From Streptomyces sp. TRM49041 (lineage in GTDB: Bacteria; Actinomycetota; Actinomycetes; Streptomycetales; Streptomycetaceae), in assembly GCF_008271805.1 (NCBI RefSeq), contig NZ_VSRY01000146.1:62001-126000 (forward strand): a stretch of DNA of 64,000 bases, written 5' to 3'. The first letter of the stretch is position 1; every line of letters starts with the position of its first letter. A program made the position numbers and the translations under genes. The notes under the pieces are model-generated. The model saw only the letters and a list, made by a program, of their open reading frames with translations, did no database searches and was not told the origin of the DNA. This document shows, one piece after another, positions 42,011 through 51,066 of this stretch.

Positions 42011-42597
42011 TGGGGTGTCTCCGGTGCGGTCGTGTGCAGGTGGTCGACCAGCGTGATCAGGGCCTGCGCGCTGGAGTCCCGGTCGCGGGCGTCACAGACC
42101 ATCACCGGCGTCTGCGGCAGTAGATCCAGGACCTTTCGCAGCACCTCGGGCGGATGGTTTGGGGCCGAGGGAAAGCTGTTGACGGCCACGGCGAACGGCA
42201 CACCGAGGTCCTCGAGGTGGCCGAGAACGTCGAAGCTCGCGTCCAGGCGGCGAGTGTCGACCAGCGCCAGTGCTCCCAGCGCGCCGTGCACGAGGTGCTG
42301 CCACATCGGGAAGAAGCGGGGCTGTCCGGGCGTCCCGAACAGATACAGCACACGGCGCTCGTTCAGGGTGATCCGACCGAAGTCCATCGCCACGGTGGTC
42401 GTGGCCTTGCCGGCCACCCGTTCGTCCACGCCGTGACCGGCCTGAGTCATCGCCTCTTCGGTGCGCAGCGGGGTGATCTCGCTCAGGGAGCCGATCAGCG
42501 TGGTCTTGCCCACCCCCAGTGGCCCGGCGATGACGATCTTGACGGCCGTGCTGATGGTGTCCGCCAGGTAGCGGCCGTCAGAGTCGGCGGAGTCCAT
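42007..42597 (-). CDS. cvnD: Conservon GTPase/ATP-binding protein
   Basis: 196 aa from ATG 42597. The P-loop GPLGVGKTTLIGSL is near residue 25. TTVAMDFGRITLNERRVLYL and LFGTPGQPRFFPMWQHLVHG give the switch and G3-like region. This is the CvnD family of small Ras-like GTP-binding proteins of actinomycete conservons, thought to work with the CvnA sensor kinase as a G-protein-like system. It overlaps cvnC by 20 bases and the P450 gene by 4. Confidence 0.85.
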   Translation of the reverse strand: MDSADSDGRYLADTISTAVKIVIAGPLGVGKTTLIGSLSEITPLRTEEAMTQAGHGVDERVAGKATTTVAMDFGRITLNERRVLYLFGTPGQPRFFPMWQHLVHGALGALALVDTRRLDASFDVLGHLEDLGVPFAVAVNSFPSAPNHPPEVLRKVLDLLPQTPVMVCDARDRDSSAQALITLVDHLHTTAPETPQ

Positions 42598-42925
42598 CGA
42601 GTACCTCTCTCAGCAGCGCCTTGTCCGGGTGGTCAGCTACAGGAATGGGGGGACGGGCCAGGATCAGGCCGGCATCAATCAGGTCGGCGAGGAGCACCTT
42701 CACCACGGTGATCGGCTGGCGCAGGTGGGCCGCGACCTCTGCGACCGACAGCAGCCCCTGGCACAGGGAGAGGATCACCATGGCCTCCGGCCCCAGCCCT
42801 TGCTCGGGGCTGTCGCTGATCGCGGCGACGAGAGTCTCCAGGGCCAGCGTGTTGCGGGTCGGCTCGACCCGGCCGCCGGTGATCACGTAAGGGCGGACCG
42901 GTCCAGCTCCCGCCGACCCGGTCAC
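42578..42925 (-). CDS. cvnC: Conservon DUF742 protein
   Basis: 115 aa from ATG 42925. It has the DUF742 pattern: VRPYVITGGRVEPTRNTLAL, LSLCQGLLSVAEVAAHLRQP and TVVKVLLADLIDAGLILARP. CvnC proteins look winged-helix-like but function is not settled. It is overlapped on both sides (ATGA with cvnB). Confidence 0.85.
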   Translation of the reverse strand: MTGSAGAGPVRPYVITGGRVEPTRNTLALETLVAAISDSPEQGLGPEAMVILSLCQGLLSVAEVAAHLRQPITVVKVLLADLIDAGLILARPPIPVADHPDKALLREVLDGLRRL

Positions 42926-43326
42926 CGGGTGGTCGTGTCCGCTCGGGGCGGGCTCGTCAGGTGTTCACCGATGCGCACCACGAGCTGCTGCATCTCCCGG
43001 GCCACCAGCCCGGCATCCACCTCATCGCTCGTCGCCACAGCAAGCGCGGCACCGGGACCGGCGGCCACGAGGAACAAGAAGCCGCCGTCGAACTCCACCA
43101 TCACCTGCCGGGTACTGCTGCCGACGCCGACCAACTGAGCGGCCGCCTCGTGACCGAGTGACTGCAGCCCCGAGCACACGGCGGACAGCCGGTCGGCGTC
43201 ATCGGCTTCCAGGTCAGCCGAAGATCCCAGCGACATACCGTCGCGGGAGATCACCAGCGCGTGCCGCACGGCCGGCACCCGCAGGATGTCGCCCAGCATC
43301 CATTCGAAGTTCCCGTTCGTCTTCAA
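42922..43326 (-). CDS. cvnB: Conservon Roadblock/LC7 protein
   Basis: 134 aa from ATG 43326. It has the Roadblock fold: WMLGDILRVPAVRHALVISR, DGMSLGSSADLEADDADRLS and QVMVEFDGGFLFLVAAGPGA. In conservons this protein is thought to interact with the GTPase CvnD. The ATG overlaps the cvnA stop (ATGA). Confidence 0.86.
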   Translation of the reverse strand: MKTNGNFEWMLGDILRVPAVRHALVISRDGMSLGSSADLEADDADRLSAVCSGLQSLGHEAAAQLVGVGSSTRQVMVEFDGGFLFLVAAGPGAALAVATSDEVDAGLVAREMQQLVVRIGEHLTSPPRADTTTR

Positions 43327-44648
43327 CGCCGTTCGCCTTCCTCGAAGTTGTTGTGGCCGCCTTGCACGGCCTGTTTGCGGCCCAAGCGGGTACCGGCCTG
43401 CAGACTGCTCATCAACGCCGCCGCTTCCTCGGGCGACCGAGCGGGTGCGACCGCAGCCGGGCCGGAAGCCACAGTCGGGGCGGCGGCCAGACTGCGGCGG
43501 CTGCGCCGCTGCGGCAGCCCCTCCGCGGACACAGCCGCCCCCTCGACACGCGATGGAATGCCGTCGAGCTGCGGGGCCGGGACGCGCCGAAGGGCAGGCG
43601 CGCGGGGAGGGGCCGGAGTGGACGGGGCCTGCGGCGCCTCGGCGAGCAGCGCGGACGGCACGAGCACCACCGCCCGCACCCCTCCGTAGGCCGACGGCGA
43701 GTCCAGCCTCACCGAGAACCGGTACCGCCGCGCCAGCCGCCCGACCGCCGCCAGGCCCAACTGCGGACTGTCTCCCAGCCCTCGGCCCTCGGTACTCCGC
43801 TCACCACGCAGCCGCACCTGAGTCTCCGCCAGGGCCTGCTCGGTCATCCCCAGCCCGCCGTCGTCGATCTCGATGACCGCGCCGCTGTGCACCGGACGGA
43901 TCGCCACCAGCACCGCCACGGTGGGAGGCGAATACCGCGTTGCGTTGTCCAACAGTTCCGCCACCGCATGGATCAGCGCCTCCACCACCGACGCCTCCAC
44001 CACCAGCTCACGGGAACCCTGGACCTGCACCCGCTGGTACTCCAAGATCCGCGACTGGGCACCACGCACCACATCCAGCAGGGAGACCGCGGACGGCCAC
44101 TGCCGACCCGGCCACGCCCCGCACAGCACCGTCATCGTCTGCGCCTGCCGTGCCAACTGAGCCGCAGCATGATCGGCCCGCATCAGCCCCGCCATCAGGT
44201 GCGGGTCCTCCGCGCTCTGCTCCAACTCATCCAGATCCTGCTGCTGAGCGAGCGCCATCACCTGGATCCGGTCCGCCATCACCAAGAACGCCGCACGCGC
44301 AGAATCAGCCTGCGCCCGCTCACCGTTCACCGCCGCAGCCACCCGGGCGAGAACCGCCTGGTGCTGTGCGACGAACGCCGTGGACGCCAGTGCCGAATGC
44401 CGTAGCCCAGGCACTTCGCCGCCTGGCTGGCTGCCCAACAGGGCAGGCAGCCGAACGGACACCAGATGCCCCATCTCCTCTTCGAGTAGCTGCTGATGTG
44501 CCGCGAGTCGGCCGTAGTCCTGCACCGCGGCATCCCGCTCGCCGCGCAACTCCTGCACCAGGCGACGCGCGTACAGCAGGAGCGGTCCGGCGATCACAGC
44601 AGCGGTTGCCGTACCCACAGCCACAGCCTCCGGTATCGGCGTCATCAA
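43323..44648 (-). CDS. cvnA: Conservon sensor-kinase-like ATPase
   Basis: 441 aa from ATG 44648. Residues about 5-30 form a membrane segment (AVGTATAAVIAGPLLLYARR). The C-terminal ATPase domain has the N-box IHAVAELLDNATRYSPP, G1 VIEIDDGGLGM and G2 GDSPQLGLAAVGRLARRYRF of the HATPase_c family. The H-box phospho-acceptor region is not of the classic form, as in other CvnA proteins. It is the first gene of the cvnA-B-C-D-P450 operon. Confidence 0.85.
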   Translation of the reverse strand: MMTPIPEAVAVGTATAAVIAGPLLLYARRLVQELRGERDAAVQDYGRLAAHQQLLEEEMGHLVSVRLPALLGSQPGGEVPGLRHSALASTAFVAQHQAVLARVAAAVNGERAQADSARAAFLVMADRIQVMALAQQQDLDELEQSAEDPHLMAGLMRADHAAAQLARQAQTMTVLCGAWPGRQWPSAVSLLDVVRGAQSRILEYQRVQVQGSRELVVEASVVEALIHAVAELLDNATRYSPPTVAVLVAIRPVHSGAVIEIDDGGLGMTEQALAETQVRLRGERSTEGRGLGDSPQLGLAAVGRLARRYRFSVRLDSPSAYGGVRAVVLVPSALLAEAPQAPSTPAPPRAPALRRVPAPQLDGIPSRVEGAAVSAEGLPQRRSRRSLAAAPTVASGPAAVAPARSPEEAAALMSSLQAGTRLGRKQAVQGGHNNFEEGERR

Positions 44649-44744
44649 AGTCCTCGGGTCAAGGGGGCAGAAAGGGGAAGGACCGTCGGGGCGCAGGGGC
44701 AGAGGGAGGGGAGCGTCTACCTCGCCTGCGCACCGACGGCCGGT

Positions 44745-44960
44745 CTAAAAGCTGATCCTGCCGATCAGCTGAATCACGTTCTGAACGCCGTCCCCGATGC
44801 TGGGTGCGGCGGAACTCCCGGCCAGAAAGAACCCGAACAAGACACACACGATGGCGTGAGCCACGTTCAACCCGGCCTTCTTGACGAAGATGAAGACGAG
44901 GAGGCCCAGGAGCACGACGGCGGAGATGCTAACGGCCACGTGACACCCCCAACGAGACAT
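44745..44960 (-). CDS. Small hydrophobic membrane protein
   Basis: 71 aa; ATG 44960, or GTG 44939 for a 64-aa form. There are two membrane segments (VSISAVVLLGLLVFIFVKK and HAIVCVLFGFFLAGSS) and then an amphipathic tail. This small protein is common in Streptomyces and has no assigned function. It lies 96 bases upstream of cvnA and may be in the same transcript. Confidence 0.62.
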   Translation of the reverse strand: MSRWGCHVAVSISAVVLLGLLVFIFVKKAGLNVAHAIVCVLFGFFLAGSSAAPSIGDGVQNVIQLIGRISF

Positions 44961-45299
44961 CCGCTCCGACGGCCCGAGGCGGCCTCAGCGGCCACACGTA
45001 CAGGCTGATGAGCGACGGCGACGGGTTCCCTGCCGAACCCGCGTGTAAGGCCGAGGACACCTTGGACTCCGATGGAAGAGAGAGCGACGAGTACGCATTC
45101 CCCTGTAGTCCGAAGCACTCAGACGCGTCCGAATGGTCACACTCTCAGGCTGTTCGCCTGAGGTGCGGACTGCGGGACTTACAGACTGATCGCCGAACCA
45201 CCAGTCCACACATTCCCCGGGTGATATCACTGGAGTGATTCCGAGTCAGCCAGCGGGAGTTGAATCCTGCACGCTCTCGCTACAACGGGGAGGCAAGAG
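44961..45299. promoter_or_regulatory. Divergent promoter region with a palindrome
   Basis: 339 bases between the leftward conservon operon and the rightward XRE gene. The perfect palindrome GTGATATCAC at 45221-45230 and a nearby GTGATT form a likely operator 70 bases before the XRE start. Confidence 0.45.
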
Positions 45300-46799
45300 G
45301 TGCTTCAGCAGGTGCCGAGGCGCTGCGATCGGTGCGGCTGCCAGCTGAGTCAGTACAACTCCGATTCCCTGTGCTCTGCATGCCTCCGCGCGCACTCCTT
45401 CGAACGCCACACCCCGACCGTGCCGCAACGCGTATGGCGCGATCCCGATGTCCGCCAGGCCCTCGCGGCCTGGGACTTCGGCCGAACCAGCCGCCTGGTC
45501 CGCCAGCGGGGCTCCCTACGGCAAGAGGACGTTGCACAACTCACCGGACTCAGCCAGGCGTTCTTATCCATGCTCGAGTCGGGCAGCCGACGCCTCACCA
45601 ATATCGACAAGATTGTCGAGTTCCTGGCCGGCTTCGGTGTACCCGCCGAACTCGTACCGCTCCCGCTTCCGCGCGCAGCACCCGCGCTCTCACAGCCGTC
45701 CGCTGGCGACCTGGACCCGGTCCTGCCATGGACCGCGGCCCGTATGGTGGCGGCACTAGGCACCGCGGTTGGAGGCAGCGAGATGGACCGCCGTCAATTC
45801 CTCACGGTGAGCGGTGTCGCGCTCACCGCCTTCGTACACCAATGGGGCACCGCCGAAGCCGAGCCGCTTGCACGAGCGGCACAAGGAAGCCGGCTAACCA
45901 ACGGGCTGCTCGACAGCCTGCAGCAGACCACAGACAGCCTGCGGGCCATGGACGCGAGCACCGGCAGCGGCACCCTCGCCGAACTCGGCGACGCGCACCT
46001 CGCGTTTCTCAAGCGCCTCGTCCAACAGGCTTCATACGACGAAGCAACGGGCCGACGGCTCGCGGCGATCATCGCCGACACCGCCACCCAGACAGGTTGG
46101 TTCACCTTCGACTCCGGAGATCACGACGGCACCCCTGGATACCTGCTCGCCGCGCTCCGCGCCGCCAAGGCTTCCGGTGACATCCGACTGGGAGCTGGTG
46201 CCCTCTCCTACATGGCCATCCATGGCTACTCCACCGGTGCCCCGCGTAACGCGGTGATCGCGGCACAGGCCGCCCGCGAGAAGATCAAGAACCTCGGGGC
46301 CCCGGCTCTGGAGGCCATGCTGCTGACCCGACAGGCACGCGGGCATGCGAAGCTCGGCGAGCAGCAAGCGGTGATCGCCGCGCTCGATCAGGCCGCGGAC
46401 CTCTGTGTCCAAGGCCGATCTGAGCACGACCCGGACTGGCTGTACTGGATCAACGCGGGCGAGATCCACGGACAGTCCGGTAGCTGCTATCTCGACCTAG
46501 GCGAGCCTGACAAGGCGGTGGTCAGCTTCACCCTGGCGCGGAAGGCACTCAACCCAGCTGATCAGCGCACCCGTGGCCTGTTCCTCACCCGCGCCGCGTC
46601 GGCTCACATCCGGGAAGGTGACGTCGACGCCGGATGCGTCACGGCGCATGAAGCACTCGACCTTGCCGAGCAGCTCCAGTCCGCCCGGCTGAACGATCAC
46701 ATCCAGAGCATGCTGGCCGAGCTGCAGCCGGTGAATCACACCGCATACGCTCGGGACCTACAGGAGCGGGCTGCCGCTGTGATGGGAACGAGGAGCTGA
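45300..46799 (+). CDS. XRE-family regulator with N-terminal zinc motif and TPR-like C-terminus
   Basis: 499 aa from GTG 45300 (GGGAGG upstream). Residues 9-29 contain C-x-x-C (CDRCGC) and CSAC pairs that may form a zinc ribbon. Residues about 70-115 form an HTH (RQEDVAQLTGLSQAFLSMLE, then SGSRRLTNIDKIVEFL). The rest is helical with TPR-like repeats. This type is common in Streptomyces regulators of unknown signal. It runs divergently from the conservon and is followed by a HAD gene 2 bases after its stop, so the two are co-transcribed. Confidence 0.8.
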   Translation: MLQQVPRRCDRCGCQLSQYNSDSLCSACLRAHSFERHTPTVPQRVWRDPDVRQALAAWDFGRTSRLVRQRGSLRQEDVAQLTGLSQAFLSMLESGSRRLTNIDKIVEFLAGFGVPAELVPLPLPRAAPALSQPSAGDLDPVLPWTAARMVAALGTAVGGSEMDRRQFLTVSGVALTAFVHQWGTAEAEPLARAAQGSRLTNGLLDSLQQTTDSLRAMDASTGSGTLAELGDAHLAFLKRLVQQASYDEATGRRLAAIIADTATQTGWFTFDSGDHDGTPGYLLAALRAAKASGDIRLGAGALSYMAIHGYSTGAPRNAVIAAQAAREKIKNLGAPALEAMLLTRQARGHAKLGEQQAVIAALDQAADLCVQGRSEHDPDWLYWINAGEIHGQSGSCYLDLGEPDKAVVSFTLARKALNPADQRTRGLFLTRAASAHIREGDVDAGCVTAHEALDLAEQLQSARLNDHIQSMLAELQPVNHTAYARDLQERAAAVMGTRS

Positions 46800-46801
46800 A
46801 C

Positions 46802-47530
46802 GTGACCGAGGCGGAGCAGGTTCTGATCCTGTGGGATATCGACCGTACGTTGCTGTACGTCGGTGACATCGACCGGCAGGTCTACCGTGAAGCCTTCGCC
46901 GAGGTCGTCGGTCGCCGCGCCGAGCACCTCCCGGCCCGCGGCACCGGCGTCACGATGCCCCTCGCGATTCGATCCCTCCTCCTGGACAACGGCGTCTCAG
47001 AGGACGACCTCCCCGAGCTGCTGCCGCAGATGGTGAACCTCGTCCCCCAACGCCTTACCGCTCATACGGAAGACCTGCGCGAACACGGCGTCCTCATGCC
47101 CGGCGCTATGGAGGCGCTGCGATCGGTCCACGACCGCCCCGATCGCGTACCGACCGTCGTCACGGGCAACCTCAAGCCGAACGCCCTGCTGAAGCTCGCG
47201 GCCTTCGACCTCGGAGGCTACGTCGACGCCGAAATCGGCGGATACGCCTCCGACGACCACCATAGGCCGGCGCTCGTCGCCATCGCGCAGAAGCGCGCCC
47301 AGGCGAAGCACGGGGCGACCTTCACCCGCTCCAACACCGTCATCATCGGTGACTCCCTTGAGGACGTGCGTACGGGCCTCGAAGGCGGTGCCGCGGTCGC
47401 CGCAGTTGCCTCAGGGAAGACCCCGGCTCCCGTCCTGAGAGATGCCGGGGCCGACGTGGTTCTTGAGTCTCTGGAAGACCTCCAGGCGCTGCATGACGCC
47501 ATCACGAGCGTCGTCTCGCTGCACAATTGA
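46802..47530 (+). CDS. HAD-superfamily phosphatase
   Basis: 242 aa from GTG 46802, in the same operon as the XRE gene. Motif I is LILWDIDRTLLYVG (D-x-D-x-T), motif II is VVTGNLK, motif III is GGYASDDHHRPALVAIAQKR, and motif IV is TVIIGDSLEDVRTG. It is a soluble HAD phosphatase of the phosphoglycolate/beta-phosphoglucomutase group; the substrate is unknown. Confidence 0.82.
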   Translation: MTEAEQVLILWDIDRTLLYVGDIDRQVYREAFAEVVGRRAEHLPARGTGVTMPLAIRSLLLDNGVSEDDLPELLPQMVNLVPQRLTAHTEDLREHGVLMPGAMEALRSVHDRPDRVPTVVTGNLKPNALLKLAAFDLGGYVDAEIGGYASDDHHRPALVAIAQKRAQAKHGATFTRSNTVIIGDSLEDVRTGLEGGAAVAAVASGKTPAPVLRDAGADVVLESLEDLQALHDAITSVVSLHN

Positions 47531-47609
47531 CCCACACCGGAGGCGAGAACCCAGCGAAGAGTACGTTTTTTGGTGGAGAACGGTGTAGGGGCGCTGGCAC
47601 TCTGGAGCG

Positions 47610-47747
47610 ATGCTGATCAAGCTCACCGGGTCCAGTTGCTCGGGCAAGACGACTCTCGCCTACGCCGTGGCCGACAGGCTTCGGCAGCTCGCCGTGCACG
47701 ACTTTGATGAGCTCGGTGTGCCGGAGGGTGCCCACCTGCACTCGTGA
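47610..47747 (+). pseudogene. Truncated P-loop kinase stub
   Basis: A 45-aa frame from ATG 47610 (TGGAG at 47603-47607) reads MLIKLTGSSCSGKTTLAYAV, then VHDFDELGVPEGAH and an early stop. It begins like the actinomycete kinases of about 180 residues with a GxxCxGKTT P-loop, but ends before any other motif. It is too short to be active and looks like a relic or a small decoy. Confidence 0.5.
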
Positions 47748-47882
47748 GGCGTCAGGTGGGGATCAGGGAGACTGAGCGCAGTCCCCTTACAGGGGATCGC
47801 TGTTGACGCGTCGTTTCGGAGACCGGCCTGGAGAAACGGGCCGGTGGCAACACCGGAACCGCGCTTCAGGCCGACTCAACAG

Positions 47883-47919
47883 CCCGCAGGAGCAGTGGCG
47901 TAGGCGATGCTCCTGCGGG
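47883..47919. terminator. Stem-loop between convergent genes
   Basis: Arms CCCGCAGGAGCA / TGCTCCTGCGGG (12 bp) with a 13-base loop lie 15 bases beyond the leftward proS stop; probably a terminator for proS. Confidence 0.7.
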
Positions 47920-47933
47920 GCCATGTGGTGGTG

Positions 47934-49340
47934 CTAATACGATCGGGCGAGGTAGGCGACCAGGTCCGCTTCGTCGTCGCTGTCGGGCACGGAGCCATCC
48001 GCCCTCGTCAGGCAACGCACGGACACCCCCACCTCGTTCGCCCTCGCTTCCCCGTCCGCGCCGACCTTGACCCAGGGCACCCGGGCGAACCCGTCCCCAG
48101 CCGCCTCGATGGCCGCTTCGAGCGTGGTGACATCGGCGGTCCGCTCCTCGGTGCGGCGGGTCGCCTCCTCCAAGAGCGCCGCCTGGTCGGCCTCGAGCGC
48201 TTCGAGCACCGCCGACACGGCTTCGGCCAGCGGCGTGGGCGTCTTGGTCCCGTCCACGCGCCGCACCAGCACCACGTTGCCAGCCTTCAGGTCACGCGGA
48301 CCGAGCTCGATACGCACGGGGTAGCCGCGGAGCTCTGCCTGCACCGCGCGTCGGCCGAACGACACATCGACGCGGTCGTCGAAACCGACCCGGACTCCGG
48401 CGTCGCGCAGGGCGTCCCGTAGCTTCATCGCTTCGGCCATTACGCCGTCGCCGTCCTTGACGACGGTCACATACGCCTGGACTGGAGCCAGTCTCGGCGG
48501 CACCCGCAGCCCGTTGTCGTCGCCGTGGCACATAATGAGGCCGCCGACCATCCGGGTGGACGTGCCCCAGGACGTGGTCCAGCAGTGCTCCTGGCGACCC
48601 TCGGAGGACAGGTAATCGATGTCGAAAGCCTTGGCGAAGTTCTGGCCGAGCTCGTGCGATGTGCCCATCTGCAGGGCCTTGCCGTCGCGCATCATCGCTT
48701 CGCAGGTATAGGTGCGTGTCGCGCCGGCGAACCGCTCCCGGGCTGTCTTGAGTCCGACCCGGACCGGGATCGCGAGCACCTGCACCATGAAGTCCTCGTA
48801 CGCCTCGTGCAGGATCCGGCGGGCGTACGCGCGCGCGTCGGCCTCGGTGGCGTGGGCGGTATGACCCTCCTGCCAGAGGAATTCCGCGCTCCGCAGGAAC
48901 AGTCGGGTCCGCATCTCCCAGCGAAGCACGTTTGCCCACTGATTCAGCAGCAGTGGAAGGTCTCGGTAGGACTGGATCCACTTGGCCATGGACTCACCGA
49001 TGACCGTCTCGCTGGTTGGCCGGATCACGACCGGCTCGTCGAGCTGCTTGCCGCCGCCGACGGTCACCACTGCCAGTTCGGGCGCGAAGCCTTCCACGTG
49101 CTCGGCCTCACGGCGCAGGTACGACTCCGGGATCAACAGCGGGAAGGACGCGTTCTCGGCGCCGGCCGCCTTGATGCGAGCGTCCATCTCGGAGACCATC
49201 CGCTCCCAGATCGCATACCCAACCGGCCGGATGACCTGCGTCCCCCGCACCGGACCCGGCTCGGCTAGCTCGGCTTTTGCCACGACGTCCTGGTACCAGC
49301 GGGGAAAGTCCTCTGCCTGAGGTGTAAGTACGCTCGCCAT
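47934..49340 (-). CDS. proS: Prolyl-tRNA synthetase, archaeal/eukaryal-type (short)
   Basis: 468 aa from ATG 49340. Class II synthetase: motif 2 is RTRLFLRSAEFLWQEGHTAH; the proline/ATP pocket has VIRPTSETVIGESMAKWIQS and HELGQNFAKAFDIDY; motif 3 is GLIMCHGDDNGLRVPPRLAP. A C-terminal anticodon-binding domain follows (YVTVVKDGDGVMAEAMKLRD, then PVRIELGPRD). There is no editing insertion domain, so it is of the archaeal/eukaryal class, whereas Streptomyces normally relies on a longer bacterial-type ProRS. It lies beside a proline-activating NRPS-PKS and is a good self-resistance candidate. Confidence 0.88.
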   Translation of the reverse strand: MASVLTPQAEDFPRWYQDVVAKAELAEPGPVRGTQVIRPVGYAIWERMVSEMDARIKAAGAENASFPLLIPESYLRREAEHVEGFAPELAVVTVGGGKQLDEPVVIRPTSETVIGESMAKWIQSYRDLPLLLNQWANVLRWEMRTRLFLRSAEFLWQEGHTAHATEADARAYARRILHEAYEDFMVQVLAIPVRVGLKTARERFAGATRTYTCEAMMRDGKALQMGTSHELGQNFAKAFDIDYLSSEGRQEHCWTTSWGTSTRMVGGLIMCHGDDNGLRVPPRLAPVQAYVTVVKDGDGVMAEAMKLRDALRDAGVRVGFDDRVDVSFGRRAVQAELRGYPVRIELGPRDLKAGNVVLVRRVDGTKTPTPLAEAVSAVLEALEADQAALLEEATRRTEERTADVTTLEAAIEAAGDGFARVPWVKVGADGEARANEVGVSVRCLTRADGSVPDSDDEADLVAYLARSY

Positions 49341-49893
49341 GAGGTGAGATTGTAGCTGATCGATGGTGGGGCACCCGCCGCGTTACGGCGAACGCGCTGG
49401 AGACGACGCCTAAATAAGGGGAGTCGGCGAACGTAGGATAGCGCGCGTATTTACTGGGCTGGATTGACTGCGATGGGCACTAAAGTCGGCATGACAATGG
49501 CGAGACTGGTCGGCAACCTCCTGGTGCGCTGCCCGCTCGGCACCCACAGCCCTGACCACAGAACGCTGCCCTCTCTCCCATGCCGGCGTGCTGACCGCGT
49601 CGGCCGTGATGGCGATGCGGCCAGCTCCAATCCCTGACATCACGTTCATAATTGAAAAAGTGCAGGGCGTCGATATATGGACATGTCGGGCTGATTCCCG
49701 AGGGGAGCGATAGCCGCGAGGTCAAACCACTACGGCCGCAAGATGTTGTACTGGCAGAGATTGGTCCGGCTTGCCTTTGCATCTTTCAGTGCGCATATCG
49801 GTTCCGATGGAAATGAGCCCAGTGACCGTCGGGGGCGAACACGGCCGCCCGGCAGTCGGGTAGATGACTTGAGGGCGGATCGCTTCCCTTGTT
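49341..49893. other. Intergenic region upstream of proS
   Basis: About 550 bases that should contain the proS promoter. GC content drops in places (49440-49460 and 49640-49680). I see no T-box antiterminator sequence and no convincing gene. Confidence 0.5.
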
Positions 49894-51066
49894 TCACATC
49901 CCCTCGAGCGCCGCGTAGCAAGTACGGATCAGCGCTTGTGCGCGGCGGTCCGGCACCTCGTACACGCTCTTCATCTTGTTGGGCAGGAACGCGAAGGAGA
50001 ACTCGTACTCCGGGTCGGCGAAGGCCAGTGCGCCGGTGGAGCCGATGTGCCCGAAGGCGGGGCGCCCGAAATCTGGCCACAGTGGACCGCCGGGAAGCAT
50101 GAAGCCGCCGGCCCAGCGGGTGGGGAGGCGGAAGACCTCGTCCATTCCCGACGAGCGCTCCAACGCCGCCATCCGCACAGACCGCGGGCTGAGCAGCCGA
50201 CCCTCGGGGATGTCCGATACGAGGGCGGCGAACATCTTCGCGACCGCGTGCGCGGTGCCGTAGGCGGCCGGGCGCTCCGTGCTGTGATACGCCGGGTTGT
50301 TCATGTCCTCGAAGGTCATGGCGGTGGAGCCGAATGTTGCCCGGTACAGCAGGGAGTCCTGATCGACGAAGCCGGCAACATACTCGCGCTGCCCTGCGGG
50401 CACCACCTCGGGCACCTGGTCGTCGGACGGGGGTAGCACCTCGGCGAGACGCCGTGTGTCATCCGAGCTCAGTGACATGTGCAGGTCGATGCCGAGAGGG
50501 TCGATGACATGTGTACGGACAGCCGCGCTCGCCGGCGCCCCGGTGACCCGCCGGATGAGCTCACTGGTCAGGAAACCAAGCACGATGGCGTGGTATCCGT
50601 GAGCCTCCCCCGGCTTCCACAAGGGAGTCAGATTCTGGATCTTCCGGACGACGGGCCACCACTCAAGCTCGTCAGCCAGAGTGATCGGATCCGGAAACGC
50701 GGGGATTCCGGCCCGGTGCGACATCACGGTGGCCACCGTGATGTCGGCCTTCCCGTTGGCGCCGAACTCTCGCCAGTAGCTGCTCACAGGCGCTTCGATG
50801 TCCACGTCACCCAGCTCTGCCAGCCGCCACAACGTGGTGGTCAGCACCGTCTTCGTGATCGATGTGAGCGGCAGCAGCGTGGTCGGAAGCCAGTCCAGTC
50901 GCCGGTCCACGTCGACATGCCCGCCCCATAGATCGGCGACGACTTCGCCGCGGTGGTAGGCAGAGAAGCCGAAGCCCAAGTCCAGGCCGGCGGAGAGGTG
51001 CTCGCTCAGAACATCCCGAACCGCCGCGAATCCGGTGTGGACGGAACCATGGACGCGCCCGGTCAT
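49894..51066 (-). CDS. Serine hydrolase, beta-lactamase/EstB family
   Basis: 390 aa from ATG 51066, overlapping the P450 stop (ATGA). The nucleophile motif is S-I-T-K at residues 69-72 (LLPLTSITKTVL). KPGEAHGYHAIVLGFL holds the catalytic Tyr, and FGHIGSTGALAFADP gives the C-terminal H-x-G-like motif. This is the class C beta-lactamase-like esterase family (EstB). No signal peptide is visible, so it acts in the cytosol. It is translationally coupled to the biosynthetic operon. A thioesterase-like or acyltransferase role in product release is possible because the NRPS-PKS lacks a TE. Confidence 0.83.
   Translation of the reverse strand: MTGRVHGSVHTGFAAVRDVLSEHLSAGLDLGFGFSAYHRGEVVADLWGGHVDVDRRLDWLPTTLLPLTSITKTVLTTTLWRLAELGDVDIEAPVSSYWREFGANGKADITVATVMSHRAGIPAFPDPITLADELEWWPVVRKIQNLTPLWKPGEAHGYHAIVLGFLTSELIRRVTGAPASAAVRTHVIDPLGIDLHMSLSSDDTRRLAEVLPPSDDQVPEVVPAGQREYVAGFVDQDSLLYRATFGSTAMTFEDMNNPAYHSTERPAAYGTAHAVAKMFAALVSDIPEGRLLSPRSVRMAALERSSGMDEVFRLPTRWAGGFMLPGGPLWPDFGRPAFGHIGSTGALAFADPEYEFSFAFLPNKMKSVYEVPDRRAQALIRTCYAALEGM

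Noticed and set aside
49341..49893. T-box riboswitch upstream of proS
   Set aside because: A GGGTGCCCCACC-like stretch on the minus strand does not match the T-box antiterminator core, and no specifier or terminator pair was seen.
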